From NCBI GenBank assembly GCA_035294305.1, contig DATGLD010000013.1, forward strand, positions 1-5,633: a stretch of DNA of 5,633 bases, read 5' to 3'. This DNA comes from DASRBN01 sp035294305 (GTDB taxonomy: Bacteria > Chloroflexota > Ktedonobacteria > Ktedonobacterales > Ktedonobacteraceae). Position numbers and translations under genes: made by a program. Shown here piece after piece: positions 1 to 5,632 of the stretch (positions are counted from its first letter, which is position 1; each line of letters starts with the position of its first letter). The notes below the pieces were generated by a model. The model made no database searches. It saw nothing but the letters and a program-made list of their open reading frames with translations, and was not told the DNA's origin.

Positions 1-41
1 ATCATCACGTACAGTGTAGTCAGAAAGGTATCTTGGTCCAT
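1..41 (-). CDS. N-terminal fragment of probable IS transposase (partial, runs off left edge)
   Basis: Only 13 codons are visible, reading MDQDTFLTTLYVM. The start is well supported: an AAGGAG Shine-Dalgarno lies 7 bases upstream of the ATG, and a promoter-like pair sits further upstream. From memory, an opening of this type (M-D-x-D-T-F-L followed by a YV/YC segment) is typical of IS982/IS4-like DDE transposases that are abundant in Ktedonobacter and relatives. That is recognition from a very short string, not a domain match. The catalytic domain and the far end of the element are outside the window. The gene diverges from opcA. It could instead be an unrelated gene; the start itself is more certain than the product. 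Confidence 0.5.
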   Translation of the reverse strand, partial: MDQDTFLTTLYVM

Positions 42-48
42 CAGCGAG

Positions 49-54
49 CTCCTT
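49..54 (-). promoter_or_regulatory. Shine-Dalgarno of the left-edge gene
   Basis: Read on the minus strand the bases are AAGGAG, followed by a 7-base spacer and then ATG at 41-39. This near-perfect site fixes the start of the partial gene at the left edge. Confidence 0.75.
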
Positions 55-81
55 TTCCTTGTGGATTGGTTAGACAAGCTC

Positions 82-111
82 ACTGTAGGATACAGGATAC
101 CCTTCTTTCAA
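82..111 (-). promoter_or_regulatory. Probable promoter of the left-edge transposase-like gene
   Basis: On the minus strand TTGAAA (111-106) is followed after 18 bases by TACAGT (87-82). Transcription would start near base 75, giving a leader of about 34 bases that includes the Shine-Dalgarno. If the gene is a transposase, the end of the element must lie further right, beyond about base 111. No terminal repeat can be proven because the other end is not in the window. Confidence 0.45.
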
Positions 112-248
112 GTCCTTTCTATTTCACACCAAACGTTTAAGCTGTGGAGTAAAGGCATACCAGGGGCGCAATAAATCAGGCCTCTACTCCGGTCACGCGT
201 TGTGTCAGTGTCGAGCAAGGAGAGAAGACAAGGGTGCTCTTCTTATGC

Positions 249-254
249 AAGGGA
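249..254 (+). promoter_or_regulatory. Ribosome binding site deciding the opcA start
   Basis: AAGGGA ends 7 bases before the ATG at 262. The reading frame is open further upstream, with GTG codons at 202 and 208, but those have no purine-rich site in front of them. This makes 262 the preferred start. Confidence 0.55.
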
Positions 255-261
255 AAAGGGA

Positions 262-1521
262 ATGACGAATGATATCGCCAGAGGCCCGGGAGTTCGTTTA
301 CCATGGGCAGGGAAAATAGTAAACATAGAGGATGTTGAGACGCAACTGTCACTGCTGTGGAAAATATCCGCCGATAATATGCGCACTGGACAGAATGTCA
401 ATGTACGTACGAGCGTTCTCAACCTCGTCATTTGCGCGCCTGATATCGAGTCTGCTCAGCATGCCAGCAGGGTACTACGCGAGCTATCAAGCACGCACCT
501 GGCACGCGTGGCCATTCTGATTCTGGATAAAAGCGAGGAACAACCCGATGGACTGTGGACATGGGTAACACTGCGTTGTTTCTCGATGTTCTCAGACCTG
601 ATGCGGCACTGTTTCGAGCAGACGACCGTGCTGGCGACGGGTAGCGCGATACGGGCTATCGGCAATATTATGCAGCCCTTGCTCAAACCGGATTTGCCGG
701 TCTACCTGTGGTGGTTGGGCGATCCCCCGGATATCAAAGATCCTACCTTCAACAATCTGATGGAAATAAGCGACCGGGTTATCTTTGATTCGACGGGATT
801 TTTCAATCCAGAGCAAGACATATATACGCTTGCGGCACTCCCTGATGCCTATCCTGACACGGCGCTGAGTGACCTGAATTGGGGACGCATTACACCCTGG
901 CTACAACTGGTTGCGCAATTCTTCGATACGCCGGAGTACCGGCCTTATCTTGCAGGCGTCAATTCGATAGAGATTGAGCACGCCGTCATTCCTTTGCTGG
1001 CGCCGGTACGTACGGAGCAAGGTGATGTGTCTCCCAATCCGGTTCGGGCGTTGCTGCTGGCGGGTTGGTTAAAGACGCGCCTTGGTTGGGAGCTGGCGGC
1101 GGATACAAGTGAAAACCACCACGATACTGCCGGTGGCACATACTACTGGACGATGGAGCGATCGCCACGTTCAACGCGTCTGCTTACATCGCCCAGGGGT
1201 AAGGTGGGGAAAGGAAACGCAAACATTTCCATTCGACCGCAAGTGCAAGCTGAAATGCGGCCAGGTTCGATTTGCCTCGTGCGCCTGACCAGCAATATCG
1301 AAAACAAACGTGCGACATTTACGATTAATCTTGCGGGGGATACTGAGCATGTGTTTACCGCTGTCGAACTGGGGCACGAAACACGCGCCAAGCGGCTGGT
1401 AAGCCTGGCGGCAGTACACAACGAGGGCGAACTGCTGCACAACGAATTAGAGGTCTTGAGCCACGACTACTTGTTTGAGCAAATATTGCGTGAGGTGGCC
1501 GGATTGTTGGAAGCGCACTAA
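262..1521 (+). CDS. opcA: Glucose-6-phosphate dehydrogenase assembly protein OpcA
   Basis: OpcA is a non-enzymatic partner of glucose-6-phosphate dehydrogenase (Zwf), described in cyanobacteria and actinobacteria as needed for its assembly or allosteric activation in the cytoplasm. The product from ATG 262 is 419 residues. Family features are visible in order: an N-terminal tryptophan-containing segment and helix (about 13-35), RTSVLNLV (49-56), the hallmark LPVYLWWLGDPP (145-156), SDRVIFDSTGF (170-180), DLNWGRITPWLQL (204-216) leading into AQFFD (218-222), and ALLLAGWLKTRLGW (263-276). The C-terminal half is predicted beta-rich and less conserved. An open frame extends upstream to GTG 202 (439 residues), but the Shine-Dalgarno and the family's usual N-terminus favour 262. 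The gene leads the cluster, with pgl 23 bp downstream. Its usual partner zwf is not in the window. No strong promoter was found between 112 and 261; weak candidates only. Confidence 0.9.
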   Translation: MTNDIARGPGVRLPWAGKIVNIEDVETQLSLLWKISADNMRTGQNVNVRTSVLNLVICAPDIESAQHASRVLRELSSTHLARVAILILDKSEEQPDGLWTWVTLRCFSMFSDLMRHCFEQTTVLATGSAIRAIGNIMQPLLKPDLPVYLWWLGDPPDIKDPTFNNLMEISDRVIFDSTGFFNPEQDIYTLAALPDAYPDTALSDLNWGRITPWLQLVAQFFDTPEYRPYLAGVNSIEIEHAVIPLLAPVRTEQGDVSPNPVRALLLAGWLKTRLGWELAADTSENHHDTAGGTYYWTMERSPRSTRLLTSPRGKVGKGNANISIRPQVQAEMRPGSICLVRLTSNIENKRATFTINLAGDTEHVFTAVELGHETRAKRLVSLAAVHNEGELLHNELEVLSHDYLFEQILREVAGLLEAH

Positions 1522-1544
1522 AATAAGCACGGGAGCATTTATCC

Positions 1545-2291
1545 ATGAATATTGCGATTTATCCGAATATCGATGTGATTAGTCAGGAGGCGGCACACTA
1601 TATCGTGCGCATCGCCACAGAATCGATTGCGGCGCGTGGCCGCTTCACTATTGCATTGTCGGGCGGCACAACACCACGGAAGCTCTATGGGCTGCTAGGC
1701 GATGAGCCGTACCGCAGCCAGATCGACTGGAAATTGACGCATATCTTCTGGTCAGACGAGCGCTGCGTGCCAGCAGACAACGAAGAAAGCAACTATCACC
1801 TGGCACACGAGGTGCTTCTGAGCAAAATCTCTATTCCCGCGGTTCAGGTGCATCGCATGCCAGCCGATATGCCTAACCGCGAGGCAGCATCGCGGGAATA
1901 TGCGGATGAGATGCGGCGGGTTTTTGGCACGAGTGGTGTACCGGATTTCGATCTCATCCAGCTAGGAATGGGGCCGGAGGGCCACACAGCCTCGCTTTTC
2001 CCGCACCAGGCCTCGTTACGCGAACAGGAGCGCCTGGTGATGCCGGTTTCGGTTCCCAAGCCTCCCCCTGATCGCCTGACCTTTACCCCACCCCTCTTGA
2101 ATGCCGCCCGCAACGTGCTATTCCTGGTGACCGGCAGCGACAAATCCGAGGCGGTGCACGCTGTTCTTGAAAGCCCATACAATCCCGATGAATATCCCGC
2201 GCAGATCGTGCGTCCACCCGACGGCGAGGTGACCTGGATGATTGATACGGCGGCGGCACAGCAATTACAAACTAAAGGGGAACATGACTGA
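1545..2291 (+). CDS. pgl: 6-phosphogluconolactonase (DevB type)
   Basis: The enzyme hydrolyses 6-phospho-D-glucono-1,5-lactone to 6-phosphogluconate, the second step of the oxidative pentose phosphate pathway, in the cytoplasm. At 248 residues it has the usual length of the SOL/DevB family. Visible motifs are ALSGGTTPRKLY (37-48, phosphate-binding loop), FWSDERCVPADNEESNY (68-84) and GMGPEGHTASLFP (141-153), which contains the catalytic histidine H147. A C-terminal TGSDK segment matches the conserved lysine region. The residue two before H147 is glutamate (E145), where most members I know have aspartate. GGGAG lies 9 bases before the ATG. The gene is 23 bp downstream of opcA, and its TGA shares a base with the rpe ATG, so translational coupling is expected. 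Confidence 0.95.
   Translation: MNIAIYPNIDVISQEAAHYIVRIATESIAARGRFTIALSGGTTPRKLYGLLGDEPYRSQIDWKLTHIFWSDERCVPADNEESNYHLAHEVLLSKISIPAVQVHRMPADMPNREAASREYADEMRRVFGTSGVPDFDLIQLGMGPEGHTASLFPHQASLREQERLVMPVSVPKPPPDRLTFTPPLLNAARNVLFLVTGSDKSEAVHAVLESPYNPDEYPAQIVRPPDGEVTWMIDTAAAQQLQTKGEHD
2277..2280 (+). promoter_or_regulatory. Ribosome binding site of rpe inside the end of pgl
   Basis: An AAAGGGG run ends 10 bases before the rpe ATG at 2291. Another ATG at 2284 lies closer but is in a different frame. The pgl stop and rpe start form a TGATG overlap (2289-2293). Confidence 0.5.
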
Positions 2292-2956
2292 TGATTGGAG
2301 TAGTCCCCTCTATTCTTTCCGCCGATTTCACGCGCCTGGGCGAGCAGGTGCGCGAGGCGGAGGCGGCAGGAGCAGAGCGCATCCAGGTAGATGTGATGGA
2401 TGGACACTTTGTGCCAAATATCACCATGGGACCGATGGTGGTTGAGGCCGTGCGGCGCTGCACAAAGCTGCCTCTTGAAGCGCACTTGATGATCACCAAT
2501 CCCGAACAATACATCGAAGACTTCGCGCAGGCCGGAGCCGATGTCATTATCGTGCACCAGGAGGTCAGTCCCCATCTCCATCGCATCGTCCAGCAGATCA
2601 AAGCGGCAGGAAAAATGGCGGCCATCGCCCTCACGCCCTCAACACCGGTCTTCATGCTCGAAAACATCCTCTCGCTACTCGACATGGTGCTAATTATGAC
2701 GGTAAATCCTGGCTTCGGCGGGCAGGAATTCATTCCCGAAACACTGCCCAAAATCGCTCACCTGCGCCAAAGGATCGCCGAACGTGGGTTGCGCTGCGAT
2801 ATCGAGGTTGATGGGGGCATCCACGAGGCAACGGTTCCCGTGGTCGTGAAGGCGGGGGCAAATTTGCTGGTTGCCGGTTCTGCCGTCTATAACCAGCATG
2901 AAAGCGTGACCCAGGCAATGACGCGACTGCGCAACGCTATTCCGGTGGGACTGTAG
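2291..2956 (+). CDS. rpe: Ribulose-phosphate 3-epimerase
   Basis: The enzyme interconverts D-ribulose-5-phosphate and D-xylulose-5-phosphate, linking the oxidative and non-oxidative pentose phosphate branches in the cytoplasm. The 221-residue product is a full-length TIM barrel. Visible motifs are PSILSADF (6-13, S7 in the active site), VDVMDGHFVPNITMGP (33-48, with acid/base and metal ligand D34), EAHLMI (63-68, metal ligand H65), MTVNPGFGGQ (136-145, mobile phosphate-site loop) and EVDGGI (172-177, second catalytic acid D174). In E. coli and human Rpe the residue two before the first aspartate is a metal-binding histidine; here it is glutamine (Q32, codon CAG at 2384-2386). All other key residues are intact. 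The start overlaps the pgl stop by one base. The family assignment is secure; only the metal site is atypical. Confidence 0.95.
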   Translation: MIGVVPSILSADFTRLGEQVREAEAAGAERIQVDVMDGHFVPNITMGPMVVEAVRRCTKLPLEAHLMITNPEQYIEDFAQAGADVIIVHQEVSPHLHRIVQQIKAAGKMAAIALTPSTPVFMLENILSLLDMVLIMTVNPGFGGQEFIPETLPKIAHLRQRIAERGLRCDIEVDGGIHEATVPVVVKAGANLLVAGSAVYNQHESVTQAMTRLRNAIPVGL

Positions 2957-3007
2957 AAACCTCAGGGTGAGCGCAGACGGCGAGGAAAATGAAAGAGAAA
3001 TACTGCC

Positions 3008-3955
3008 ATGCATGATGACATTACCGATATTGCGGGCATTCGTGTGGGGCACGATACTAACCTGGAGGCAGGTACGGGCTGCACGGTTATTCTTTGCGAT
3101 ATCCCCGCTGTGGGAGGTGTGGATGTTCGCGGTGGGGCGCCGGCCACGCGCGAAACGGAGTTGCTGCGCCCAATGCACCTGGTAGAAGAAGTCAACGCGG
3201 TGCTGCTGACCGGCGGGAGCGCCTTTGGACTCGATGCCGCCAGCGGGGTGATGCGTTACCTGGAAGAGAAGGGCATTGGCTACAATACAGGAGTAGCGCG
3301 CGTGCCGATTGTTCCGGCGGCCGCTATCTTCGATCTTGCCTTTGGCTCCGCCGGCGTCCGGCCAGACGCGGCAGCAGGCTATCGCGCCTGCCAGCAGGCC
3401 ACCGCCGGGCCCGTGACGCAAGGGAATGTCGGAGGAGGTACGGGCGCGACGGTGGGTAAGATGGCGGGTCCATTCTTTATGATGAAGGGAGGACTTGGCT
3501 CGGCCAGCGCACAACTGGTCGATGGAACGCTGGTAGGGGCGCTGGTCGTTGTCAACGCCTCGGGGGATGTGATTGACCCACAAACGCAGCAAGTCATCGC
3601 GGGCACGCGCAAACCTGCGGAGGCGGATTTACGGTCACTCAACCCTTTCGGCAATACGACCATAGCCGTCGTCGCCACCAATGCATCGCTCAGCAAGGAA
3701 CAGGTAAATAAGGTTGCGCAAATGGCGCACAATGGCCTGGCGCAGGTCGTTCGCCCGGCCCATACAATGTTTGATGGCGATACGGTTTTTGCCCTGGCGC
3801 TGGGAGCAGGACTCCAAACGCGGCCAGATATGGCAACGCAGGCATTGCAGACCAGTATGATTGGTGAAGCGGCTGCTATTACGCTTGGGCGAGCGATTGT
3901 CAAAGCTGTTCGTAGTGCAACTTCACTGCATGGCGTGCCTGCCACTAGCGCCTGA
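3008..3955 (+). CDS. P1 family (S58, DmpA-like) autoprocessing aminopeptidase
   Basis: Members of this family (DmpA, BapA) are N-terminal-nucleophile hydrolases. They cleave themselves into alpha and beta chains and then release N-terminal residues from small peptides, D-amino-acid amides or beta-peptides. The 315-residue protein starts with DITDIAGIRVGHDTN (4-18), a typical opening. It continues with LLTGGSAFGLDAASG (66-80), GNVGGGTGATVGK (139-151) and the processing site GNTTIAVVATNA (215-226). By comparison with DmpA the nucleophile of the beta chain is expected to be T217 (or T218), a threonine rather than DmpA's serine. MFDGDTVFALA follows at 254-264. No signal peptide is seen, so a cytoplasmic location is expected. 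The start is fixed by a TGA at 2990-2992 in the same frame; the Shine-Dalgarno is weak. It lies 51 bp after rpe and is probably the last gene of the operon. Substrate unknown. Confidence 0.9.
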   Translation: MHDDITDIAGIRVGHDTNLEAGTGCTVILCDIPAVGGVDVRGGAPATRETELLRPMHLVEEVNAVLLTGGSAFGLDAASGVMRYLEEKGIGYNTGVARVPIVPAAAIFDLAFGSAGVRPDAAAGYRACQQATAGPVTQGNVGGGTGATVGKMAGPFFMMKGGLGSASAQLVDGTLVGALVVVNASGDVIDPQTQQVIAGTRKPAEADLRSLNPFGNTTIAVVATNASLSKEQVNKVAQMAHNGLAQVVRPAHTMFDGDTVFALALGAGLQTRPDMATQALQTSMIGEAAAITLGRAIVKAVRSATSLHGVPATSA

Positions 3956-4030
3956 AGATGACATTGTGCGCAAGGTGCAGGAAGCTGTAATTACTCATCT
4001 ATAGCCTGCCTGTCCAGAACTGATGGAGAG

Positions 4031-4450
4031 TCAGGGTTGTAGCATCATGTATAAAACTATGCCTCCGCTAATCAGCATAACGAGGACACAAGCCAGAACA
4101 ACGAGGGCAAATGTGTAGCTGCGAATAGTGCCTTCGGCTTCCTGCCAACTGCCAGTCGTCGCCATACGCCGCTCAAGGCCGGGCGGAAGCTCTCGCTTGG
4201 CAGTCAAAGTCTTTAAACCTCCAGTAGCCAGATTCCATGAGTGATCCGCGAAATCTTCGTCTCGTGTGGGTATGCCATTATGCAGAGGTTCCGTAGCCGG
4301 TGCCGCAGGGGGTACAATTGGAGCCTGGGGAGTTGCAGGGAGTTGCAAAGGGTGAGATATACCGGGAGGCATCGAATGGGTTGGTGGCATCGAGTGTGAT
4401 TGTTGAGACAGCAATCTCGCTGATTGAGGATCGGGGCTTGACATTGTCAC
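4031..4450 (-). CDS. Hypothetical proline-rich, tail-anchored membrane protein
   Basis: I do not recognise this 139-residue protein. The N-terminal half (about 1-60) is proline-, serine- and glutamine-rich and probably disordered, with a short tandem repeat HSMPP-T-HSMPP (19-28). Residues 65-110 are polar and could form helices. One hydrophobic segment (about 112-136) ends three residues before the C-terminus. With arginine at 110 this suggests a tail-anchored protein with its N-terminus in the cytoplasm. The start is GTG at 4450, because GGAG lies 7 bases before it; the in-frame ATG at 4442-4444 is 13 bases away from that site. It has its own promoter directly downstream of the Nudix gene and is convergent with the peptidase gene. 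Cytoplasmic proline-rich segments often bind partners, but no function can be assigned. Confidence 0.7.
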   Translation of the reverse strand: MTMSSPDPQSARLLSQQSHSMPPTHSMPPGISHPLQLPATPQAPIVPPAAPATEPLHNGIPTRDEDFADHSWNLATGGLKTLTAKRELPPGLERRMATTGSWQEAEGTIRSYTFALVVLACVLVMLISGGIVLYMMLQP

Positions 4451-4470
4451 AACTTTTCTCCGTCAGGAAC

Positions 4471-4484
4471 CGGTAGGGCTACCG
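4471..4484. repeat. Short inverted repeat in the leader of the tail-anchored gene
   Basis: CGGTAG and CTACCG flank a 2-base centre, making a perfect 6-bp inverted repeat. It lies about 20 bases upstream of the GTG at 4450 and downstream of the predicted transcription start. It could be a repressor site or form a small hairpin close to the ribosome binding site. It may also be chance. Confidence 0.35.
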
Positions 4485-4554
4485 CCTCTGAAAAGGACGA
4501 TCTACGTGAAACGCACTACGAACCTATTTGATACAACTGCAGGATTCCTTCTCT

Positions 4555-4582
4555 ATTGTAGTCAACGGACGGAGGATTTCAA
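4555..4582 (-). promoter_or_regulatory. Promoter of the tail-anchored protein gene
   Basis: On the minus strand TTGAAA (4582-4577) is separated by 16 bases from TACAAT (4560-4555), close to the sigma-70/SigA consensus. Transcription would start near 4548, leaving a leader of about 100 bases before the GTG at 4450. It begins 18 bases beyond the Nudix stop codon, so the small gene can be transcribed independently. Confidence 0.65.
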
Positions 4583-4600
4583 GGTAACCATGACTATTGG

Positions 4601-5206
4601 CTAAGCTTGCAAGAGGTGCAATAATTCATGCAAGATACGGGCAGTGGCTCCCCAGATCCGGTATGGGCCGTAGTCATAAAAATAGACCGTTCGCCGCAGA
4701 CCAGCGCGCTCCCATTCTTCAGTATGCAGGATGGCAGGATTCGCAAGCCCCTGCAAGGGCAGGAGTATAACTTCATCAACTTCGGCGGGCTGCAATTGGA
4801 GTGTTCCAGGCCCCTGAGCCAGGTAGGCGACGACAGGTGTGACCAAGAAATTGCTTACAACAGTGAAGACGGGAGGCAGAATCCCAAGTACTTCCGCTCG
4901 CGCCGGGTTCAGACCTATTTCCTCCTGGGCTTCGCGCAGGGCAGTCATGGCCAGGGAAGTATCGGTGGGATCGACAGAGCCGCCGGGGAAAGCAATCTCC
5001 CCACTATGGGAACGAAGAGAGGTAGAGCGGCGAATAAATGCGAGATATGTTTCCTCGTTTTGCTCAAAAAGTCCGAGGAGTACTGCCGCTTTGCGGGCAG
5101 CAGGGCGGGCTCCTTCGATGATATCTATTAATGCTTTAGAGCGCTCAACCGGCTCCAATCGGTGGCGCAGGGCCGTGATGACCTGAGAGCTGTCGCGTAG
5201 ATTCAT
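4601..5206 (-). CDS. NudL-type CoA pyrophosphatase (Nudix hydrolase)
   Basis: Nudix enzymes of this subfamily (E. coli NudL, yeast PCD1) cleave coenzyme A and its oxidised or acylated forms into phosphopantetheine derivatives and 3',5'-ADP, with Mg/Mn. From ATG 5206 the protein is 201 residues, the family's usual size. Residues 58-76, FIRRSTSLRSHSGEIAFPGG-like, match the CoA-pyrophosphatase signature (R-S-x3-R-x3-G-x3-FPGG). The Nudix box follows with the NudL spacing: GGSVDPTD (75-82) then REAQEEIGL (91-99), whose glutamates 92, 95 and 96 are the expected metal ligands. FVVSNF-like (114-120) and IWGATARIL (184-192) are also typical. The frame is open upstream to ATG 5314, but that adds 36 atypical residues and runs across the promoter. 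The 5206 start has no Shine-Dalgarno nearby and a -10 element only 6 bases upstream, so the mRNA may be leaderless. Confidence 0.9.
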   Translation of the reverse strand: MNLRDSSQVITALRHRLEPVERSKALIDIIEGARPAARKAAVLLGLFEQNEETYLAFIRRSTSLRSHSGEIAFPGGSVDPTDTSLAMTALREAQEEIGLNPARAEVLGILPPVFTVVSNFLVTPVVAYLAQGPGTLQLQPAEVDEVILLPLQGLANPAILHTEEWERAGLRRTVYFYDYGPYRIWGATARILHELLHLLQA

Positions 5207-5212
5207 GATTCT

Positions 5213-5239
5213 ATTGTAGCACAAGTCACGCTCCTTCAA
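5213..5239 (-). promoter_or_regulatory. Promoter of the Nudix gene, giving a leaderless mRNA
   Basis: On the minus strand an extended -10 element, TGC-TACAAT (5221-5213), ends 6 bases before the ATG at 5206. A partial -35, TTGAAG (5239-5234), sits 15 bases upstream, shorter than optimal, but the TG extension could compensate. The predicted transcription start falls on or next to the A of the ATG. Confidence 0.55.
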
Positions 5240-5265
5240 TCTCGTATAGAGACGAACAAAAACAA

Positions 5266-5295
5266 TTGATACTTCTTGCTCACCTGTGGTACAAT
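5266..5295 (+). promoter_or_regulatory. Plus-strand promoter P1 in the right-end region
   Basis: TTGATA (5266-5271) and TACAAT (5290-5295) are 18 bases apart, and TGG precedes the -10, forming an extended -10. It is divergent from the Nudix promoter and about 27 bp from it. It would transcribe rightwards from about 5302. No credible plus-strand start codon with a ribosome binding site follows in the window. Confidence 0.5.
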
Positions 5296-5347
5296 GTGGC
5301 TGATAAAAAAACATCGGAGCAAACTGCTAAATAGGTTGTGTAGCGTC

Positions 5348-5376
5348 TTGCAATTAGAGGGGGCTTTTGGTATAAT
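5348..5376 (+). promoter_or_regulatory. Strong plus-strand promoter P2 in the right-end region
   Basis: TTGCAA (5348-5353), a 17-base spacer and a perfect TATAAT (5371-5376) preceded by TGG form the best promoter in the window. Transcription should start near 5383. The sequence between this point and the right edge has no plus-strand open frame with a plausible start, so the product is a non-coding RNA or a long leader for a gene beyond the window. Confidence 0.65.
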
Positions 5377-5382
5377 TAGAGC

Positions 5383-5620
5383 ATCGAGTGGGGGTATTCT
5401 GTGCTTAGGTTCTAATTATGACCATAACACGGCTTACCTGTCTGCGAGCGATGTATCGTATGACCGTTTTGTAGGCAAACGTAAAAAAGTTACCTGGATC
5501 GGTCTGCATGCCAATGGCGCATAAAGACTGAATGTATAGATTAATCTCAGCCTGAGCAGCCCCTCCGATAAACCCAAGTCCAATGACGCATCCCCAGGAT
5601 CCCGGTGTGTAGATCCTTTC
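5383..5620 (+). ncRNA. Possible structured RNA or long 5' leader downstream of P2
   Basis: This is a hypothesis, not a recognised family. The region follows the strong promoter and holds only very short plus-strand reading frames. By eye it can close on itself: 5389-5395 pairs with 5590-5596 (7 bp, one G-U) and 5404-5411 pairs with 5571-5578 (7 of 8 positions), nested. Local hairpins lie inside, for example CGTTT/AAACG around 5465-5481. A 6-bp stem at 5596-5601 with 5612-5617 is followed by only three T residues, a poor terminator at best. I see no tmRNA, RNase P, SRP or known riboswitch signature. Such pairings can arise by chance in 240 bases. Confidence 0.25.
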
Positions 5621-5632
5621 GTCACCTTCAGT
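5405..5632 (-). CDS. Possible C-terminal end of an unrecognised minus-strand gene (runs off right edge)
   Basis: One minus-strand frame is open from the right edge for 75 codons and ends with TAA at 5407-5405. The translation contains a glycine-rich stretch, PGSWGCVIGLGFIGGAAQ (10-27 of the visible part), and a basic end, YIARRQVSR. I recognise no family. Against it, a second minus-strand frame (to about 5434) and a plus-strand frame are also open here, and promoter P2 points head-on into it about 20 bases from its stop codon. It could therefore be a chance open frame overlapping a non-coding region. Confidence 0.25.
   Translation of the reverse strand, partial: TEGDERIYTPGSWGCVIGLGFIGGAAQAEINLYIQSLCAIGMQTDPGNFFTFAYKTVIRYIARRQVSRVMVIIRT

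Noticed and set aside
202..261. Upstream GTG starts for OpcA adding 18-20 residues
   Set aside because: There is no ribosome binding site before 202 or 208, and the added residues do not resemble the family. ATG 262 has a well-placed AAGGGA.
1844..2581. Long minus-strand open frame of 245 codons opposite pgl and rpe
   Set aside because: It lies antisense to two clearly identified enzymes, shows no recognisable motif, and is explained by the codon composition of the real genes.
2690..3592. Minus-strand open frame of 300 codons opposite rpe and the P1 peptidase
   Set aside because: It covers the 3' end of rpe and the 5' half of the peptidase gene on the other strand, has no domain-like features, and is a shadow of real genes.
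3884..4005. Alternative frame past the peptidase stop, reading LPLAPEDDIVRKVQEAVITHL, as a frameshifted C-terminus
   Set aside because: The annotated end already gives a full-length family protein, and the alternative tail has no family match I recognise. I see no need for a frameshift.
3956..4030. Terminator between the convergent peptidase and tail-anchored genes
   Set aside because: A weak 6-bp stem (GCTGTA with TATAGC) exists around 3982-4005 but no T-run follows on either strand.
4628..5131. Plus-strand open frame of 167 codons across the Nudix gene
   Set aside because: It is antisense to a protein with an intact CoA-pyrophosphatase signature, and its composition looks random.
5276..5524. 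Plus-strand open frame of 82 codons at the right end
   Set aside because: The only starts lie inside or between the two promoters, no ribosome binding site precedes them, and the frame has no ATG, GTG or TTG after the predicted P2 start.
5383..5540. tmRNA, suggested by GTAG followed by GCAAAC near 5475
   Set aside because: The conserved 5' end with its TTCGAC segment is absent, and no tag ending in an alanine-rich tail is encoded.
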